Assembly (NCBI RefSeq): GCF_003355515.1
Contig: NZ_CP031367.1
Span: forward strand, 1,798,001-1,862,000
Length of the DNA stretch: 64,000 nt
Direction of reading: 5' to 3'
From: Aliarcobacter trophiarum LMG 25534
GTDB lineage: Bacteria > Campylobacterota > Campylobacteria > Campylobacterales > Arcobacteraceae
This document shows positions 51,257 to 60,626 of the stretch, one piece after another (position 1 is the first letter of the stretch; every line of letters begins with the position of its first letter). The notes below the pieces were generated by a model. The model saw only the letters and a program-made list of their open reading frames with translations. It searched no databases and was not told the origin of the DNA. The position numbers were made by a program, and so were the translations under genes.

Positions 51257-51982
51257 TTAGTATGCTTTTAACCAAAACAAAGCACCATTTTCTATTGGAT
51301 ATTTTTTACCTTTATACTCTTTTTCACCCTCTTCTATTAAAGCTGCGAAGCCCCACCATCCTTTATGGTTCATCACAAAAGAGAAAACTCCATTTTTATC
51401 AGTTTTTATGCTTTGTGTTATATGTGAAGAAGTTGGAGCTTTTAATCCAAATTCATTGTAAAGCTCAACTTCAACTTCTATATTTGTTTGAGTTTTTCCA
51501 TCTTTTAAAACAACTCCTTGAAAGATATTTCCAGCATAAATCCCAAAAGGTTTTGTAAGAGGAACTATCTCATATTTTAAACCAATTGGTTCATCCCATC
51601 CATCTTCAACACCAAAAGCGCTAACAATTACCTTTGGAACATGGCTTATAAAAAGTCCTTCGCTCTCTTCGAAATATGGCTCTGGTTGTACAAAAAATTT
51701 ATAAACTCCTGGCTTTGTAACTGTATAAGAGCTTTGCCAAGCTTTATTTTCAAACTTAGTTATTTGTGTGGGAACAATCTCATTTTTTGTACTATTTACA
51801 TAGATACCTTTTGGTTTTTCCATATTCATTCCACTTTGTTCAAATGGATGAATAAACATAGAATCTATTTTAATATTTGAATCTTTCTTATCTTCTATAT
51901 TATCGCTTGATGGAAGAAGAGTTAGAAAATGTGCATTTCCATATAAAATAGTAAGTAACAAAGTTGAAATAATTTTTTTCAT
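51257..51982 (-). CDS. nikK: periplasmic DUF4198/NikK-type protein
   Basis: A 241-residue exported protein with a signal peptide ending near GNAHF. It has DUF4198 features: AHFLTLLPSSDN, FIHPFEQSGM, GVYKFFVQPEPYFEESEG, and C-terminal VEVELYNE plus GWWGFAAL. In NikKMLQO systems it is the extra periplasmic nickel-binding part; the His at the mature N-terminus fits. It heads the nickel operon. Confidence 0.78.
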   Translation of the reverse strand: MKKIISTLLLTILYGNAHFLTLLPSSDNIEDKKDSNIKIDSMFIHPFEQSGMNMEKPKGIYVNSTKNEIVPTQITKFENKAWQSSYTVTKPGVYKFFVQPEPYFEESEGLFISHVPKVIVSAFGVEDGWDEPIGLKYEIVPLTKPFGIYAGNIFQGVVLKDGKTQTNIEVEVELYNEFGLKAPTSSHITQSIKTDKNGVFSFVMNHKGWWGFAALIEEGEKEYKGKKYPIENGALFWLKAY

Positions 51983-52070
51983 AAAATTCCTTTTTTATCT
52001 TGTTGAATTATAATTATCTTTAGTTTATGTAAAATAAAATTTACTTTTTCTTAATTATTTTTGGAACAAA

Positions 52071-52412
52071 TTACTCAAATTCTAAACTCATAAGATACAT
52101 CTCTTCACCATCTATTACTTTTAAATTTACACTTTGGCATTTTGGGCATGAAAACTCATGTTTTTCTAAAATAGATCTACTATTACAATCATTGCATAAG
52201 ATCTCAATTTTCTGAATATTTATTATAAATTTAGAATCATGGCAAATAGTTTGCTCTTTAAATGTATCAAAGGCGGTTTGAAGTAAATCAGGTTCTACCC
52301 CACTTAAAACTCCAATTTTCACAACTACTTTTGTAACTCTTTTTGCATTATTTTGTCGTGCATATTCTTCACAACTTTCCAGTAGAGATTGAACTATACT
52401 ATATTCATGCAT
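52071..52412 (-). CDS. hypA: hydrogenase nickel incorporation protein HypA
   Basis: Nickel chaperone that works with HypB on the hydrogenase large subunit, and for urease in some relatives. The nickel site is the N-terminal MHEYSIV (His2), and the zinc site has two CxxC pairs (CNDC and CPKC). The 113-residue length is standard. It follows hypE and a hairpin repeat. Confidence 0.95.
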   Translation of the reverse strand: MHEYSIVQSLLESCEEYARQNNAKRVTKVVVKIGVLSGVEPDLLQTAFDTFKEQTICHDSKFIINIQKIEILCNDCNSRSILEKHEFSCPKCQSVNLKVIDGEEMYLMSLEFE

Positions 52413-52475
52413 AATAGTTTCCTTTTAATATTAAGTTTTCTTTTTTAGTACAGAAATAAATTCTGTTAAAAAGAA

Positions 52476-52509
52476 GCAAAAACTCTAAAGAGTGCAACTT
52501 ATTGCACTT
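52476..52509. repeat. intergenic hairpin repeat, copy B
   Basis: Contains CTCTAAAGAGTGCAACTTAT and the hairpin GTGCAA-CTTA-TTGCAC, seven bases after the hypE stop. On the minus strand the stem is followed by a T-rich tract, so it may be a terminator or attenuator between hypE and hypA. Confidence 0.45.
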
Positions 52510-52515
52510 AATTCA

Positions 52516-53511
52516 TCAACAAATTCTAGGAAGAAGCTCTCCACAAGGCATATCCAAAAACCTTTTTGTACCAAATGAGCTATTTAAAACCACTTTTTGT
52601 GGATATTGTTGTGTAACTTTTCCTATAATTGAAGCATTTTTTGCATTTTCAAATCTTTGTAAAATCTCTAAAGTTCTATTTGCATCCTCTTTTGCTATAG
52701 CCAATACAAATGTTCCTTCATTTGCCAAAGAAGTTGCTTCAAAACCTAACATTTCACAAACTCCCTTTACCTCATCACTAACTGGAATACTTCTCTCATC
52801 TATTTCTATACAGACATTTGACTGTTTTACCCACTCATTCAAAACTGCACTTAAACCGCCTCTTGTAGCATCTCTAAGAGCTGTTATTTTAATCTTTTCA
52901 TCAATCAAAGCCTTTACCAAAGGAAATAAAGAGGAGCAATCACTTTTTAAATTTGAACTTAACTCTATTCCCTCTCTTGAGATATAAATAGTTGCTCCAT
53001 GTGCTCCGATATCTCTACTTACTAAAATTAAATCATTTGTTGAGATATTATTTGAGCTAATTCCACTATATAAAACCTCTCCTATACCTGAAGTATTTAT
53101 AAAAAGTTTATCAACAGAACCTTTTGGAACAACTTTTGTATCACCACTTACTATTATTGCATCATTTTTTGCCAACTCTTCTTTCATAGAATTTACTATA
53201 CTTTGTAATTGAGAAACTTCAAACCCTTCTTCTATAATAAAACTACAAGTAAGATATTTTGGCTTTGCCCCCATCATCGCTAAATCATTGCAAGTTCCAC
53301 AAATTGCTAATTTTCCAATATCTGCTCCAGCAAAAAAAAGAGGGCTAACTGTAAAACTATCTGTACTTAGAGCAAGTTTTCCACCTTCTATAACTGCAGC
53401 ATCTTCATTTCTCTCTAAAATCTCATTTTTAAAAGCATTATAAAATACCTCTTTTATTAGTTCATTATTCTCTTGTCCACCATTCCCATGTGCTAAAGTA
53501 ACTGTTTTCAT
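52516..53511 (-). CDS. hypE: hydrogenase maturation protein HypE
   Basis: Dehydrates the carbamoyl group on its C-terminal cysteine to a cyanide ligand for the active-site iron. It ends in PRIC, the diagnostic modified tail. The N-terminus is TVTLAHGNGGQENNELI. The start at 53511 has AGGA upstream; a longer frame would overlap hypD by 50 bases. About 331 residues. It is an ATP-dependent PurM-like enzyme. Confidence 0.94.
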   Translation of the reverse strand: MKTVTLAHGNGGQENNELIKEVFYNAFKNEILERNEDAAVIEGGKLALSTDSFTVSPLFFAGADIGKLAICGTCNDLAMMGAKPKYLTCSFIIEEGFEVSQLQSIVNSMKEELAKNDAIIVSGDTKVVPKGSVDKLFINTSGIGEVLYSGISSNNISTNDLILVSRDIGAHGATIYISREGIELSSNLKSDCSSLFPLVKALIDEKIKITALRDATRGGLSAVLNEWVKQSNVCIEIDERSIPVSDEVKGVCEMLGFEATSLANEGTFVLAIAKEDANRTLEILQRFENAKNASIIGKVTQQYPQKVVLNSSFGTKRFLDMPCGELLPRIC

Positions 53512-53518
53512 ATATATC

Positions 53519-54646
53519 CTATTTAAGTAAATTCCCATATTTATAGTAAGCACTACAAGCACCTTCACTACTTACCATACAAGAACCAATTGGATTTGTA
53601 GGAGTGCAAACTGTTCCAAAAAGCTTACAATCAAGAGGTTTTGCAACTCCACTTAAAATATCAGGACATCTACAAGCTTTATTCTCTTTTGCTCTATTCT
53701 TTGGAAGAATTTCATCATACACTAGTTTTGCATTATATTTTTTATACTCTTCTCTTAACTCATATCCACTTTCAAGAATAGTTCCAACACCTCTAAACTC
53801 AAAAGAGGTTTTAATTAAATATTTATCTACAAGCTCTTGAGCTTTTATATTTCCTTCAAAGCTAACTACTCTTTTATACTCAACTTCCAACTCTACTCTA
53901 TTTTGTACAAATTGACAAACCAACATGTAAATTGACTCTATAACATCAACAGGCTCAAAACCACTTACAACAACTGGTTTATTATATCTTAAAGGGAACT
54001 CTTCATAGATTTTACTTCCACTAATCACACTAACATGAGCTGGTCCTAAAAAAGCATCTATTTTATTATCTTTTTTATCCACTAAAGCTCTCATAACTTC
54101 GGGAACTGTAATATGATTTATATGGAAAAGAATATTTTTTATATCATTTTTTATAACCTGTTCAAGTAAAGCACAAGTCATAGGAGTTGTTGTTTCAAAT
54201 CCTATTGCAAAAAAGACTACTTTTTTATCTTTGTTTTCAGTAGCAATCTTTAGACAATCCATAGGAGAATAAACAAATCTTACATCAGCACCTTTTGCTC
54301 TTGCATCTTGCAAACTTCCACGGCTTCCAGGTACTTTTATCATATCTCCTAAAGTTACAAGTATCACATCTTTTTGTAAACTCAACTCATAAGCACTATC
54401 AACTCTCTCTTTTGGCATTACACAAACAGGACATCCAGGTCCATGAACAAAATTGATTTTTTTATTTAAGATTTGAGGAAGTCCATATTTCATAATAGTA
54501 TGAGTATGCCCACCACAAACCTCCATAATATTTATAGTTTTATCATAATTTTCAAGCTCTATATCTATTAGTTTTTTGTAGGCTTTTATTGTTTTTGGAT
54601 CTCTAAAACCATCATATAAATCTTTTAGTTGTAACTTTTTAACCAT
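53519..54646 (-). CDS. hypD: hydrogenase maturation protein HypD
   Basis: Iron-sulfur scaffold on which Fe(CN)2CO is assembled with HypC. Motifs: MEVCGGHTHTIMKYGLP, VHGPGCPVCVMP, GFETTTPMTC, and the C-terminal cluster CRCPDILSG with CKLFGTVCTP. The 375-residue length is typical. It overlaps hypC by eight bases. Confidence 0.95.
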   Translation of the reverse strand: MVKKLQLKDLYDGFRDPKTIKAYKKLIDIELENYDKTINIMEVCGGHTHTIMKYGLPQILNKKINFVHGPGCPVCVMPKERVDSAYELSLQKDVILVTLGDMIKVPGSRGSLQDARAKGADVRFVYSPMDCLKIATENKDKKVVFFAIGFETTTPMTCALLEQVIKNDIKNILFHINHITVPEVMRALVDKKDNKIDAFLGPAHVSVISGSKIYEEFPLRYNKPVVVSGFEPVDVIESIYMLVCQFVQNRVELEVEYKRVVSFEGNIKAQELVDKYLIKTSFEFRGVGTILESGYELREEYKKYNAKLVYDEILPKNRAKENKACRCPDILSGVAKPLDCKLFGTVCTPTNPIGSCMVSSEGACSAYYKYGNLLK

Positions 54647-54899
54647 TTAAGGCCTCTTGCTTCTCTTTCTCTTCTAGTTTTTCTATAATTTCTTGGTAAA
54701 CTTTCAAAGACTCTAGAGCATCTACTTCATCTATTTTATTCATGGCAAAACCAATATGAATTAAAACATAATCACCTACTTTTACCTCTTGGTCTATTAA
54801 ATCTAAACAAGCTGTTCTTTCAACTCCCATGGTATCAACTACACAACTATTTGTATCTTTATCTATGCTTTTTATTTTTGATGGTATTGATAAACACAT
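54639..54899 (-). CDS. hypC: hydrogenase assembly chaperone HypC
   Basis: Small OB-fold chaperone: MCLSIPSKI, with the catalytic Cys2, and GDYVLIHIGFAMNKID. It carries the iron ligand set between HypD and the large subunit. The C-terminal extension is Glu/Lys rich. 86 residues. Confidence 0.95.
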   Translation of the reverse strand: MCLSIPSKIKSIDKDTNSCVVDTMGVERTACLDLIDQEVKVGDYVLIHIGFAMNKIDEVDALESLKVYQEIIEKLEEKEKQEALNG

Positions 54900-54971
54900 A
54901 ATTTTCTCCTAAAAATATCCCATCTTTCAGGGACTAAATTCATATCTAACTACTTAAAAAATTACTAAAGA

Positions 54972-55000
54972 GGCAAACTCTAAAGAGCATAACTTATTAG
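54972..55000. repeat. intergenic repeat, copy C
   Basis: Contains GCAAACTCTAAAGAGCATAA and CTTATT, very similar to copy B, three bases after the hypB stop. The second hairpin arm is degenerate. Confidence 0.4.
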
Positions 55001-55002
55001 GA

Positions 55003-55815
55003 TTAACGCATCTTTCTTTTAAAATTTATCCAATCAATTACATTTTGGAGTGACTCTTTATCTTTGATATTTACCTCTAAAATATCTACATTTGGTTTTA
55101 ATTTTCTAGCTTCTTGTTTCTCTTTTTCTATATCATATTCAAAATAAGGCAACAAATCAGTTTTTGTAAACAAAATTAAATCAGCACTTCTAAACATAAC
55201 TGGATATTTTATAATTTTATCTTCCCCCTCAGGTATTGAAACAAGTACAATATTTAAGTGAGTTCCTACATCATAAGATGCTGGGCAAACTAAATTTCCA
55301 ACATTCTCTATAAAACAAACATCAATTTCGTCTAAATCAATATCATGTAAAGCTTTATGAACCATAAATGCATCCAAATGGCAAGCACTTCCTGTTTGTA
55401 TTTGAATAGCATTTATCCCTTTTGCTTTTAATCTATCAGCATCTTTTGATGTCTCTAAATCTCCTTCAACAACTGCAAATTTAAAATTACAAATTTCTGA
55501 TAATTTTTCTAAAAATGTTGTTTTTCCACTTCCAGGACTTGACATAAGGTTTATTCCTAAAACTTTATGATTATCAAAATGTACTCTATTATGAGAGGCT
55601 TCATGATCATTCTTATCTAATATTTTTTGAATTATAGAAATAGTTTTTACATCATTTAATAAAGGATTAGATTTTAAATTATCATTTATAGGTTTAAATA
55701 TAGTTCTATTTCCATGATTATGGTGACTATGATTATGTTCATGGTGATGATGTGAATGATTATGCTCCATTCCAGCTATTGTACATCCGCAATCTTTACA
55801 CATATTTTTCTCCAA
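55003..55815 (-). CDS. hypB: hydrogenase nickel incorporation GTPase HypB
   Basis: GTPase that delivers nickel. The N-terminal CKDCGCTI is a metal site, followed by a His-rich stretch (about residues 17-35) that stores nickel. The G1 motif is SSPGSGKT near 95, then EGDLETSKD and the switch ENVGNLVCPASYD, with the FTKTDLL specificity motif. The 270-residue length is normal. Confidence 0.95.
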   Translation of the reverse strand: MEKNMCKDCGCTIAGMEHNHSHHHHEHNHSHHNHGNRTIFKPINDNLKSNPLLNDVKTISIIQKILDKNDHEASHNRVHFDNHKVLGINLMSSPGSGKTTFLEKLSEICNFKFAVVEGDLETSKDADRLKAKGINAIQIQTGSACHLDAFMVHKALHDIDLDEIDVCFIENVGNLVCPASYDVGTHLNIVLVSIPEGEDKIIKYPVMFRSADLILFTKTDLLPYFEYDIEKEKQEARKLKPNVDILEVNIKDKESLQNVIDWINFKRKMR

Positions 55816-55911
55816 TTATTTTTATAAAAGTCTAACCCAATTTATTTTAAAACTATTTGATAAAAATTAAACACATATGTAAATTTAGAACCAATTTGTT
55901 ACAATCTATTT

Positions 55912-56553
55912 ATGATATGCCCAAACTGTAAAAACAAAGAGTTTTATACTCTTGCAAATAATTATATAAAATGTAAGAAATGTTCTAAAAAGCTCTCTTT
56001 AAAGAAGATTGAAAAAGATATTTTAGTTATACAAAAATTCTGTGAAAACAAGAGTGCTTTTGAAGTATCAAGTGAATTAAAACTAAATTATAAAACTATA
56101 AAGGATAGATTTGATATTTTAAGAGAAAAAATTGCAATTTTTTCTGAAGTTATTTATAATTCATCAATAAAAGATAGTACTGAATATGAAGAGTTTTATT
56201 ATCTAAAAGAGAGAGAAAAATTAAAGAAAAGAAAGAGTCTTAGTGAAGCTATAAATATTATTGGGTTTTATTCTAACCAAAAAGTATATACTCTTTTAAT
56301 GCCAAAAATAGGTAATAGAGCATTTGATGTAGAAGATGGATTTATTCAATATTTAAGTTGGTATAAAATTCACTCCCAAAATGCGCATCAAACAAAACTA
56401 AATAAGTTTTGGAAGTTTTTAGAAAAAAATCTGAAAAAACATAAAGGGGTAGATGAAGATAGATTTTTCTACTATTTAAAAGAGTATGAATTTAAGTTTA
56501 ATTATAAAAAATCTGAACAGCTAGAGATTTTAAAATCTCTTAGTTTCTCATAA
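55912..56553 (+). CDS. transposase-derived zinc-ribbon protein (IS1595-like, probably domesticated)
   Basis: A 213-residue protein. The N-terminal zinc ribbon (CPNCKNKEF...CKKCSKK) and helix-turn-helix (KSAFEVSSELKLNYKTIKDR) match IS1595-type transposases. The central part resembles the catalytic domain, but acidic positions are altered (STEYEEFYY instead of a DE motif). There are no terminal repeats nearby. It is the only plus-strand gene in the hydrogenase cluster, divergent from hypB, and may have become a DNA-binding regulator. This is inference. Confidence 0.65.
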   Translation: MICPNCKNKEFYTLANNYIKCKKCSKKLSLKKIEKDILVIQKFCENKSAFEVSSELKLNYKTIKDRFDILREKIAIFSEVIYNSSIKDSTEYEEFYYLKEREKLKKRKSLSEAINIIGFYSNQKVYTLLMPKIGNRAFDVEDGFIQYLSWYKIHSQNAHQTKLNKFWKFLEKNLKKHKGVDEDRFFYYLKEYEFKFNYKKSEQLEILKSLSFS

Positions 56554-56555
56554 AA

Positions 56556-56858
56556 CTAAAAATCAAAATCAAAGATTTCAGATAAAAATCCCTCTTTCTT
56601 CTTTTTATACGGTGCTTGTTGTCTATTATTATAAGAGTTATATTGTTGATTATTATTGTATTTATCATATGAATCTCTATCTTCATTTTTCGCAAAATTT
56701 GATTGTTGATTTGTCTGATAACTTGAACTCTTTTCTATAATTTTATCTAATTCTCCTCTATCAAGCCAAACTCCTCTACATGATGGACAATAATCAATTT
56801 CAACACCTTGTCTTTCACTCATTACTAATTCTATATCTTTGCAAATAGGACATTTCAT
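56556..56858 (-). CDS. TFIIB-type zinc ribbon protein
   Basis: A 100-residue protein. The N-terminal zinc finger (MKCPICKDIELVMSERQGVE then YCPSCRGVWLDRGELDKII) is the zf-TFIIB family. A Gln/Asn-rich disordered tail (about 50-85) and a basic-acidic end follow. The function is unknown. It sits between hypF and the transposase-like gene, convergent with the latter. Confidence 0.82.
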   Translation of the reverse strand: MKCPICKDIELVMSERQGVEIDYCPSCRGVWLDRGELDKIIEKSSSYQTNQQSNFAKNEDRDSYDKYNNNQQYNSYNNRQQAPYKKKKEGFLSEIFDFDF

Positions 56859-56880
56859 TATAATACTCTTTTATTTAATT

Positions 56881-59127
56881 TTATAATTGGAAATATACTT
56901 GACCCAAACTTATAGCTTCATCATTTGGGCTATATTTCTCTCCTAAATAAACATCTCTATTCATTTTATTAAGCTCTTTTAATAAAATCTCCACTAAAGT
57001 TCTGTTTTGAAATACTCCACCACATAAAATTATTGGCATCCCTTTATAACTATTGGAAATATCAATAACCATATTTACAACTGTATTTATAAATTTTGAA
57101 GCAATAGCTTTTTTATCTTTTTTACTCTCTTCTTTTACAATCTCTTTTATCATTTTTGAAAAATCAATAATATTATCGACAATCTCATAAGAGAAAAACT
57201 CTTTTATATTCTCATTATATAAATTTTCTATACAAAGACCAGTTTCTCCTTCATACTCTTGTATATGTAAAATATTAGCAAGTGAACAAACTGCATCAAA
57301 CAATCTCCCAAGAGAGCTTGTAAGTGGTGAGTTTAAACTTTTCTGCCAAAGTGTATATAATGTTTTTATCTCTTCTTTTTCAAATAAATTCAAGCAAGAT
57401 AGATTTAAATTTAAAACTTCTTCTAATGTAAAACTATCAAAAAGCAGTGATAATGCAACTCTTTTTGGCTCTTTTATAGCTAGTTCTCCCCCTAAAAGTT
57501 TAAAATATTTTAGATGATAAGCTCTTTTATACTCTTTTGAATTTGCAATAAATACTTCGCCTCCCCAAATATTTTTATCATCCCCATATCCTGTCCCATC
57601 AAAAACAAAGGCTAAAACATCTTCTTTTATAGAGTTTTCTGCTAAAACTGCCAAAACATGTGCATAGTGATGTTGTACTTGAACTAATTTTAAATTTGGA
57701 TTTTTATGCTTTAACTCAAAAGCAAATTTTGTACTCTCATATTTTGGATGTTTATCACAGACAATAATTTCAGGTGTAAAATCATAGAAACAGAGGAAAT
57801 TTTCTACGGTTTTTTTATAGTTTTCTATTGAAGCAATAGAATCTAAATCCCCCAAATATGGAGTTGTAATAATTTTATTATCAAAAGCTATACTAAAAGT
57901 TGATTTTTGATTTGCACCTAAACTTAATATTTTCTTACTAAATCTACTATTGACTTTTAAACTATTTGGAGCATAGCCTCTACTATTTCTAAGTTTTATT
58001 ATTTTTTCATCAGTAGTAACTTGCACTATTGAATCATCACAACTATTTAATATCTCTCTATTATAATCAAGTACAAAATCAACTAAATTATTCAGTTTTA
58101 AAAAAATATCCTCTTTTGCTGTGATTATTGGTTCACCTTTTAAATTTGCACTAGTTGCAATAATTGGCTTAAATAGGTTTTCAAATAAAATATAGTGTAA
58201 AGCACTATTTGGTAAGAAACAACCAATTCTTTTTATATTTGGGGCTACAAGATTTAATAAATCTCTATTATCTTTTTTTTCTAATAAAACTATTGGTCTT
58301 TGTTTTGAACTTAAAATATTTTCCTCTATTTGTGAACATATAGCATACTCTTTTAAGAAATTTATATCTTTAAACATAACAGCAAAAGGTTTTGTAGCCC
58401 TTTTCTTAAACTCTCTTAGCTTTATTATAGTTTTATTATTTGAGGCATCACAAACTATATGAAATCCTCCCATACTTTTTATTGCTAAAATTTTTCCATC
58501 ATTTATATATTTTGAAGCTAAATTTATAGCATCTATTTTTGATGCAATTAAAGTTTTATTATTGTTATATAAAAAAGTTGTTGGTCCACACTCATCACAT
58601 GAAATTGCTTGTGCATGGTATCTCCTATTTATTGGATTTTCAAACTCATTTTGACACTTTTTACAAAGATAAAAATCCTTTAAAGCACTGTTTTCTCTAT
58701 CATAAGGAATAGTTTTGGTTATGGAGTATCTAGGACCACAATTTGTACAGTTTGTCAAAGGGTATAAATATCTAAAATTATTTTTATCAAAAATATCATC
58801 TATACAATCTTCACAAATAGCTATATCACTAGGAATTGTAGTTGTTTTATTATCAGAACTATTACTATTTTCTATTTTAAACTCAGAAAATTGTTTATTC
58901 GAATCTTCTATTTTAATATCATCAATAACAGCAAGAGGTGGAGGATTATTTTTTAACTCTTCTAAAAAACTAAAAATATCATTAGTCTCTCCAAAGACTT
59001 CTATATTTACGCCAATATTATCATTATTTACATAACCATAAAGATTGTGTTTTATTGCTAAATTATATACAAAAGGACGAAATCCAACCCCTTGAACAGT
59101 TCCATAAACTCTTATTTTCTTACTTAT
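56881..59127 (-). CDS. hypF: carbamoyltransferase HypF with apparent ATA start
   Basis: Makes the carbamoyl thiol on HypE for cyanide ligand synthesis. The frame runs open over 748 codons: acylphosphatase domain (RVYGTVQGVGFRPFVYNLA), zinc fingers (CEDC, CTNCGPRYS, CKKC, CDECGP), YrdC-like domain (FKKRATKPFAVMF) and Kae1-like domain (HHYAHVLAV, GGVFQNRTL). No ATG, GTG or TTG occurs in frame before the zinc fingers. The first residue position fitting the family is an ATA at 59127-59125, overlapping the upstream TAA as ATAA. A mutated ATGA overlap or sequence error is likely. The first normal start, TTG at 58758, would delete the acylphosphatase domain. Confidence 0.82.
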   Translation of the reverse strand: MSKKIRVYGTVQGVGFRPFVYNLAIKHNLYGYVNNDNIGVNIEVFGETNDIFSFLEELKNNPPPLAVIDDIKIEDSNKQFSEFKIENSNSSDNKTTTIPSDIAICEDCIDDIFDKNNFRYLYPLTNCTNCGPRYSITKTIPYDRENSALKDFYLCKKCQNEFENPINRRYHAQAISCDECGPTTFLYNNNKTLIASKIDAINLASKYINDGKILAIKSMGGFHIVCDASNNKTIIKLREFKKRATKPFAVMFKDINFLKEYAICSQIEENILSSKQRPIVLLEKKDNRDLLNLVAPNIKRIGCFLPNSALHYILFENLFKPIIATSANLKGEPIITAKEDIFLKLNNLVDFVLDYNREILNSCDDSIVQVTTDEKIIKLRNSRGYAPNSLKVNSRFSKKILSLGANQKSTFSIAFDNKIITTPYLGDLDSIASIENYKKTVENFLCFYDFTPEIIVCDKHPKYESTKFAFELKHKNPNLKLVQVQHHYAHVLAVLAENSIKEDVLAFVFDGTGYGDDKNIWGGEVFIANSKEYKRAYHLKYFKLLGGELAIKEPKRVALSLLFDSFTLEEVLNLNLSCLNLFEKEEIKTLYTLWQKSLNSPLTSSLGRLFDAVCSLANILHIQEYEGETGLCIENLYNENIKEFFSYEIVDNIIDFSKMIKEIVKEESKKDKKAIASKFINTVVNMVIDISNSYKGMPIILCGGVFQNRTLVEILLKELNKMNRDVYLGEKYSPNDEAISLGQVYFQL

Positions 59128-60626
59128 ATGTAATCCATTGCATACTCTTTTGGTAAGATTATATTATATTTTTTACTAAGTTCTTTATAAACCTTATGGA
59201 AAATTTGTCTATTTGAAAAAATATTCCCACATAAAACTATATCTTTTGCTTTTGTTTTTCTTGCTATTTCTCTTAAGTAATCTATTAAAAATTCACCTAA
59301 AAATTCATAAAAAGAGAAACTAAGTATCTCATTTGAAACATCCGCCATTTTATACGACATAACTGATTGAATAACTCTTCTATAATCTAAATAGTTTTTA
59401 TTATCAATTTTAATTAATTTCATATCAATTTGTAAAGCATCAACATAGCCACTATTTAGAGCTAAATCTTCAAAATCTTTTACTTCTTCTAAGTTTAAAA
59501 GTTTAGTTATAGTTTCTAGGATAGTATAAAAACCACTGTTTTGTGAAAGTTTTATATCTTTCGTATAAGGAAATTTCTTTAAAAAGTTATCAACCAACCT
59601 TCTACAATTTTCATCCATACAAGATATATCTTCCAAAATTTGGTTCATATTAGATTCAATATCTGGAATATATATTACTCTTTTTTCTTCTTCATTTACA
59701 ACTCTTATATCTACAAAACTATTTTTAGAATTCAATGAAAAATAAGCTCCAATAGAGTTTTTATCTAAAAGATTATGCTCATGTAAAACTGCATTATAAA
59801 TATTTGAAAAAGAGTTTAAATATTCACTACTTGAATTAAAAACTATATCTTTTTTATAATCATATTTTGGATACAAAGTTTCATCATCACAAATAATGAG
59901 ATTTACTCCTTCAAAACTAGAGGCTTTTAACTCATCTTTTTTAGTTGTATATAAAATATAATCAATATTTTGTTCTTTTAATGCTTTTGACAGCTCAACT
60001 TCTTTAAAAGAGTTTACAACTCTTGTAAAAATATAACCACTCTTTGAAATATTTTCATCTATATTTTTTAGTTTTAATTTAACTAAAGGTCTTTCAATTG
60101 AACATAAAAGATTTAGTTCATCATTTTCTATAATAAATAAATCATTTAAAACTCTACTATTTATAAGTAACAATTTTATCTCTAGATCACTCTTTAAAAA
60201 CTCTTTTATTATCTCTTTATTTGGTAAAAATAATTTTAACTCTTCAAACTCAATAAGCTTATTTTTGTTTAACTCTACAATTTGGCTTAAATAATCAAAA
60301 TTAGAATTTTCTAAAATTCTTTTAACTTTTATATTTGTTAAAATCTCAAAATTCTCTTTTATATTTTTATCTTCTAATTCTTTGTCATTTTCATCGAAAT
60401 CTTCAATCAAGTAAGATTTCTTTAAAAACATAGAATAAGGAAGATTTGTCTCTAAATTTGAGAAAAGCTTTTCAATATTTTTAAGCTCATCATCAATAAA
60501 TATTAGAATAAACCCAAAATATTGTTTTGTATTTGCATTTATATTTGAGTAATTTATAACCTCATCTATTAATCTTTTAAAATAAAAAGAAGTTGAGTTA
60601 TATTCTATTTTATAGATTAACTTCAT
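59124..60626 (-). CDS. hydE: hydrogenase accessory protein HydE (HypF-related)
   Basis: A protein of about 500 residues found in the hydABCDE cluster of Wolinella and Helicobacter relatives. The C-terminal region (KAKDIVLCGNIFSNRQIFHK, then KEYAMDY) resembles the Kae1-like end of HypF. The N-terminal 350 residues are acidic and unlike known domains. It is required for hydrogenase activity in relatives; the exact step is not known. The ATG at 60626 with GAGG upstream is preferred to one at 60644. It overlaps hydD and, by four bases, hypF. Confidence 0.75.
   Translation of the reverse strand: MKLIYKIEYNSTSFYFKRLIDEVINYSNINANTKQYFGFILIFIDDELKNIEKLFSNLETNLPYSMFLKKSYLIEDFDENDKELEDKNIKENFEILTNIKVKRILENSNFDYLSQIVELNKNKLIEFEELKLFLPNKEIIKEFLKSDLEIKLLLINSRVLNDLFIIENDELNLLCSIERPLVKLKLKNIDENISKSGYIFTRVVNSFKEVELSKALKEQNIDYILYTTKKDELKASSFEGVNLIICDDETLYPKYDYKKDIVFNSSSEYLNSFSNIYNAVLHEHNLLDKNSIGAYFSLNSKNSFVDIRVVNEEEKRVIYIPDIESNMNQILEDISCMDENCRRLVDNFLKKFPYTKDIKLSQNSGFYTILETITKLLNLEEVKDFEDLALNSGYVDALQIDMKLIKIDNKNYLDYRRVIQSVMSYKMADVSNEILSFSFYEFLGEFLIDYLREIARKTKAKDIVLCGNIFSNRQIFHKVYKELSKKYNIILPKEYAMDYI

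Noticed and set aside
56881-58758. HypF as a truncated 625-residue protein from the TTG at 58758
   Set aside because: The acylphosphatase and first zinc finger are fully encoded in frame upstream, so the gene is longer despite the missing standard start.
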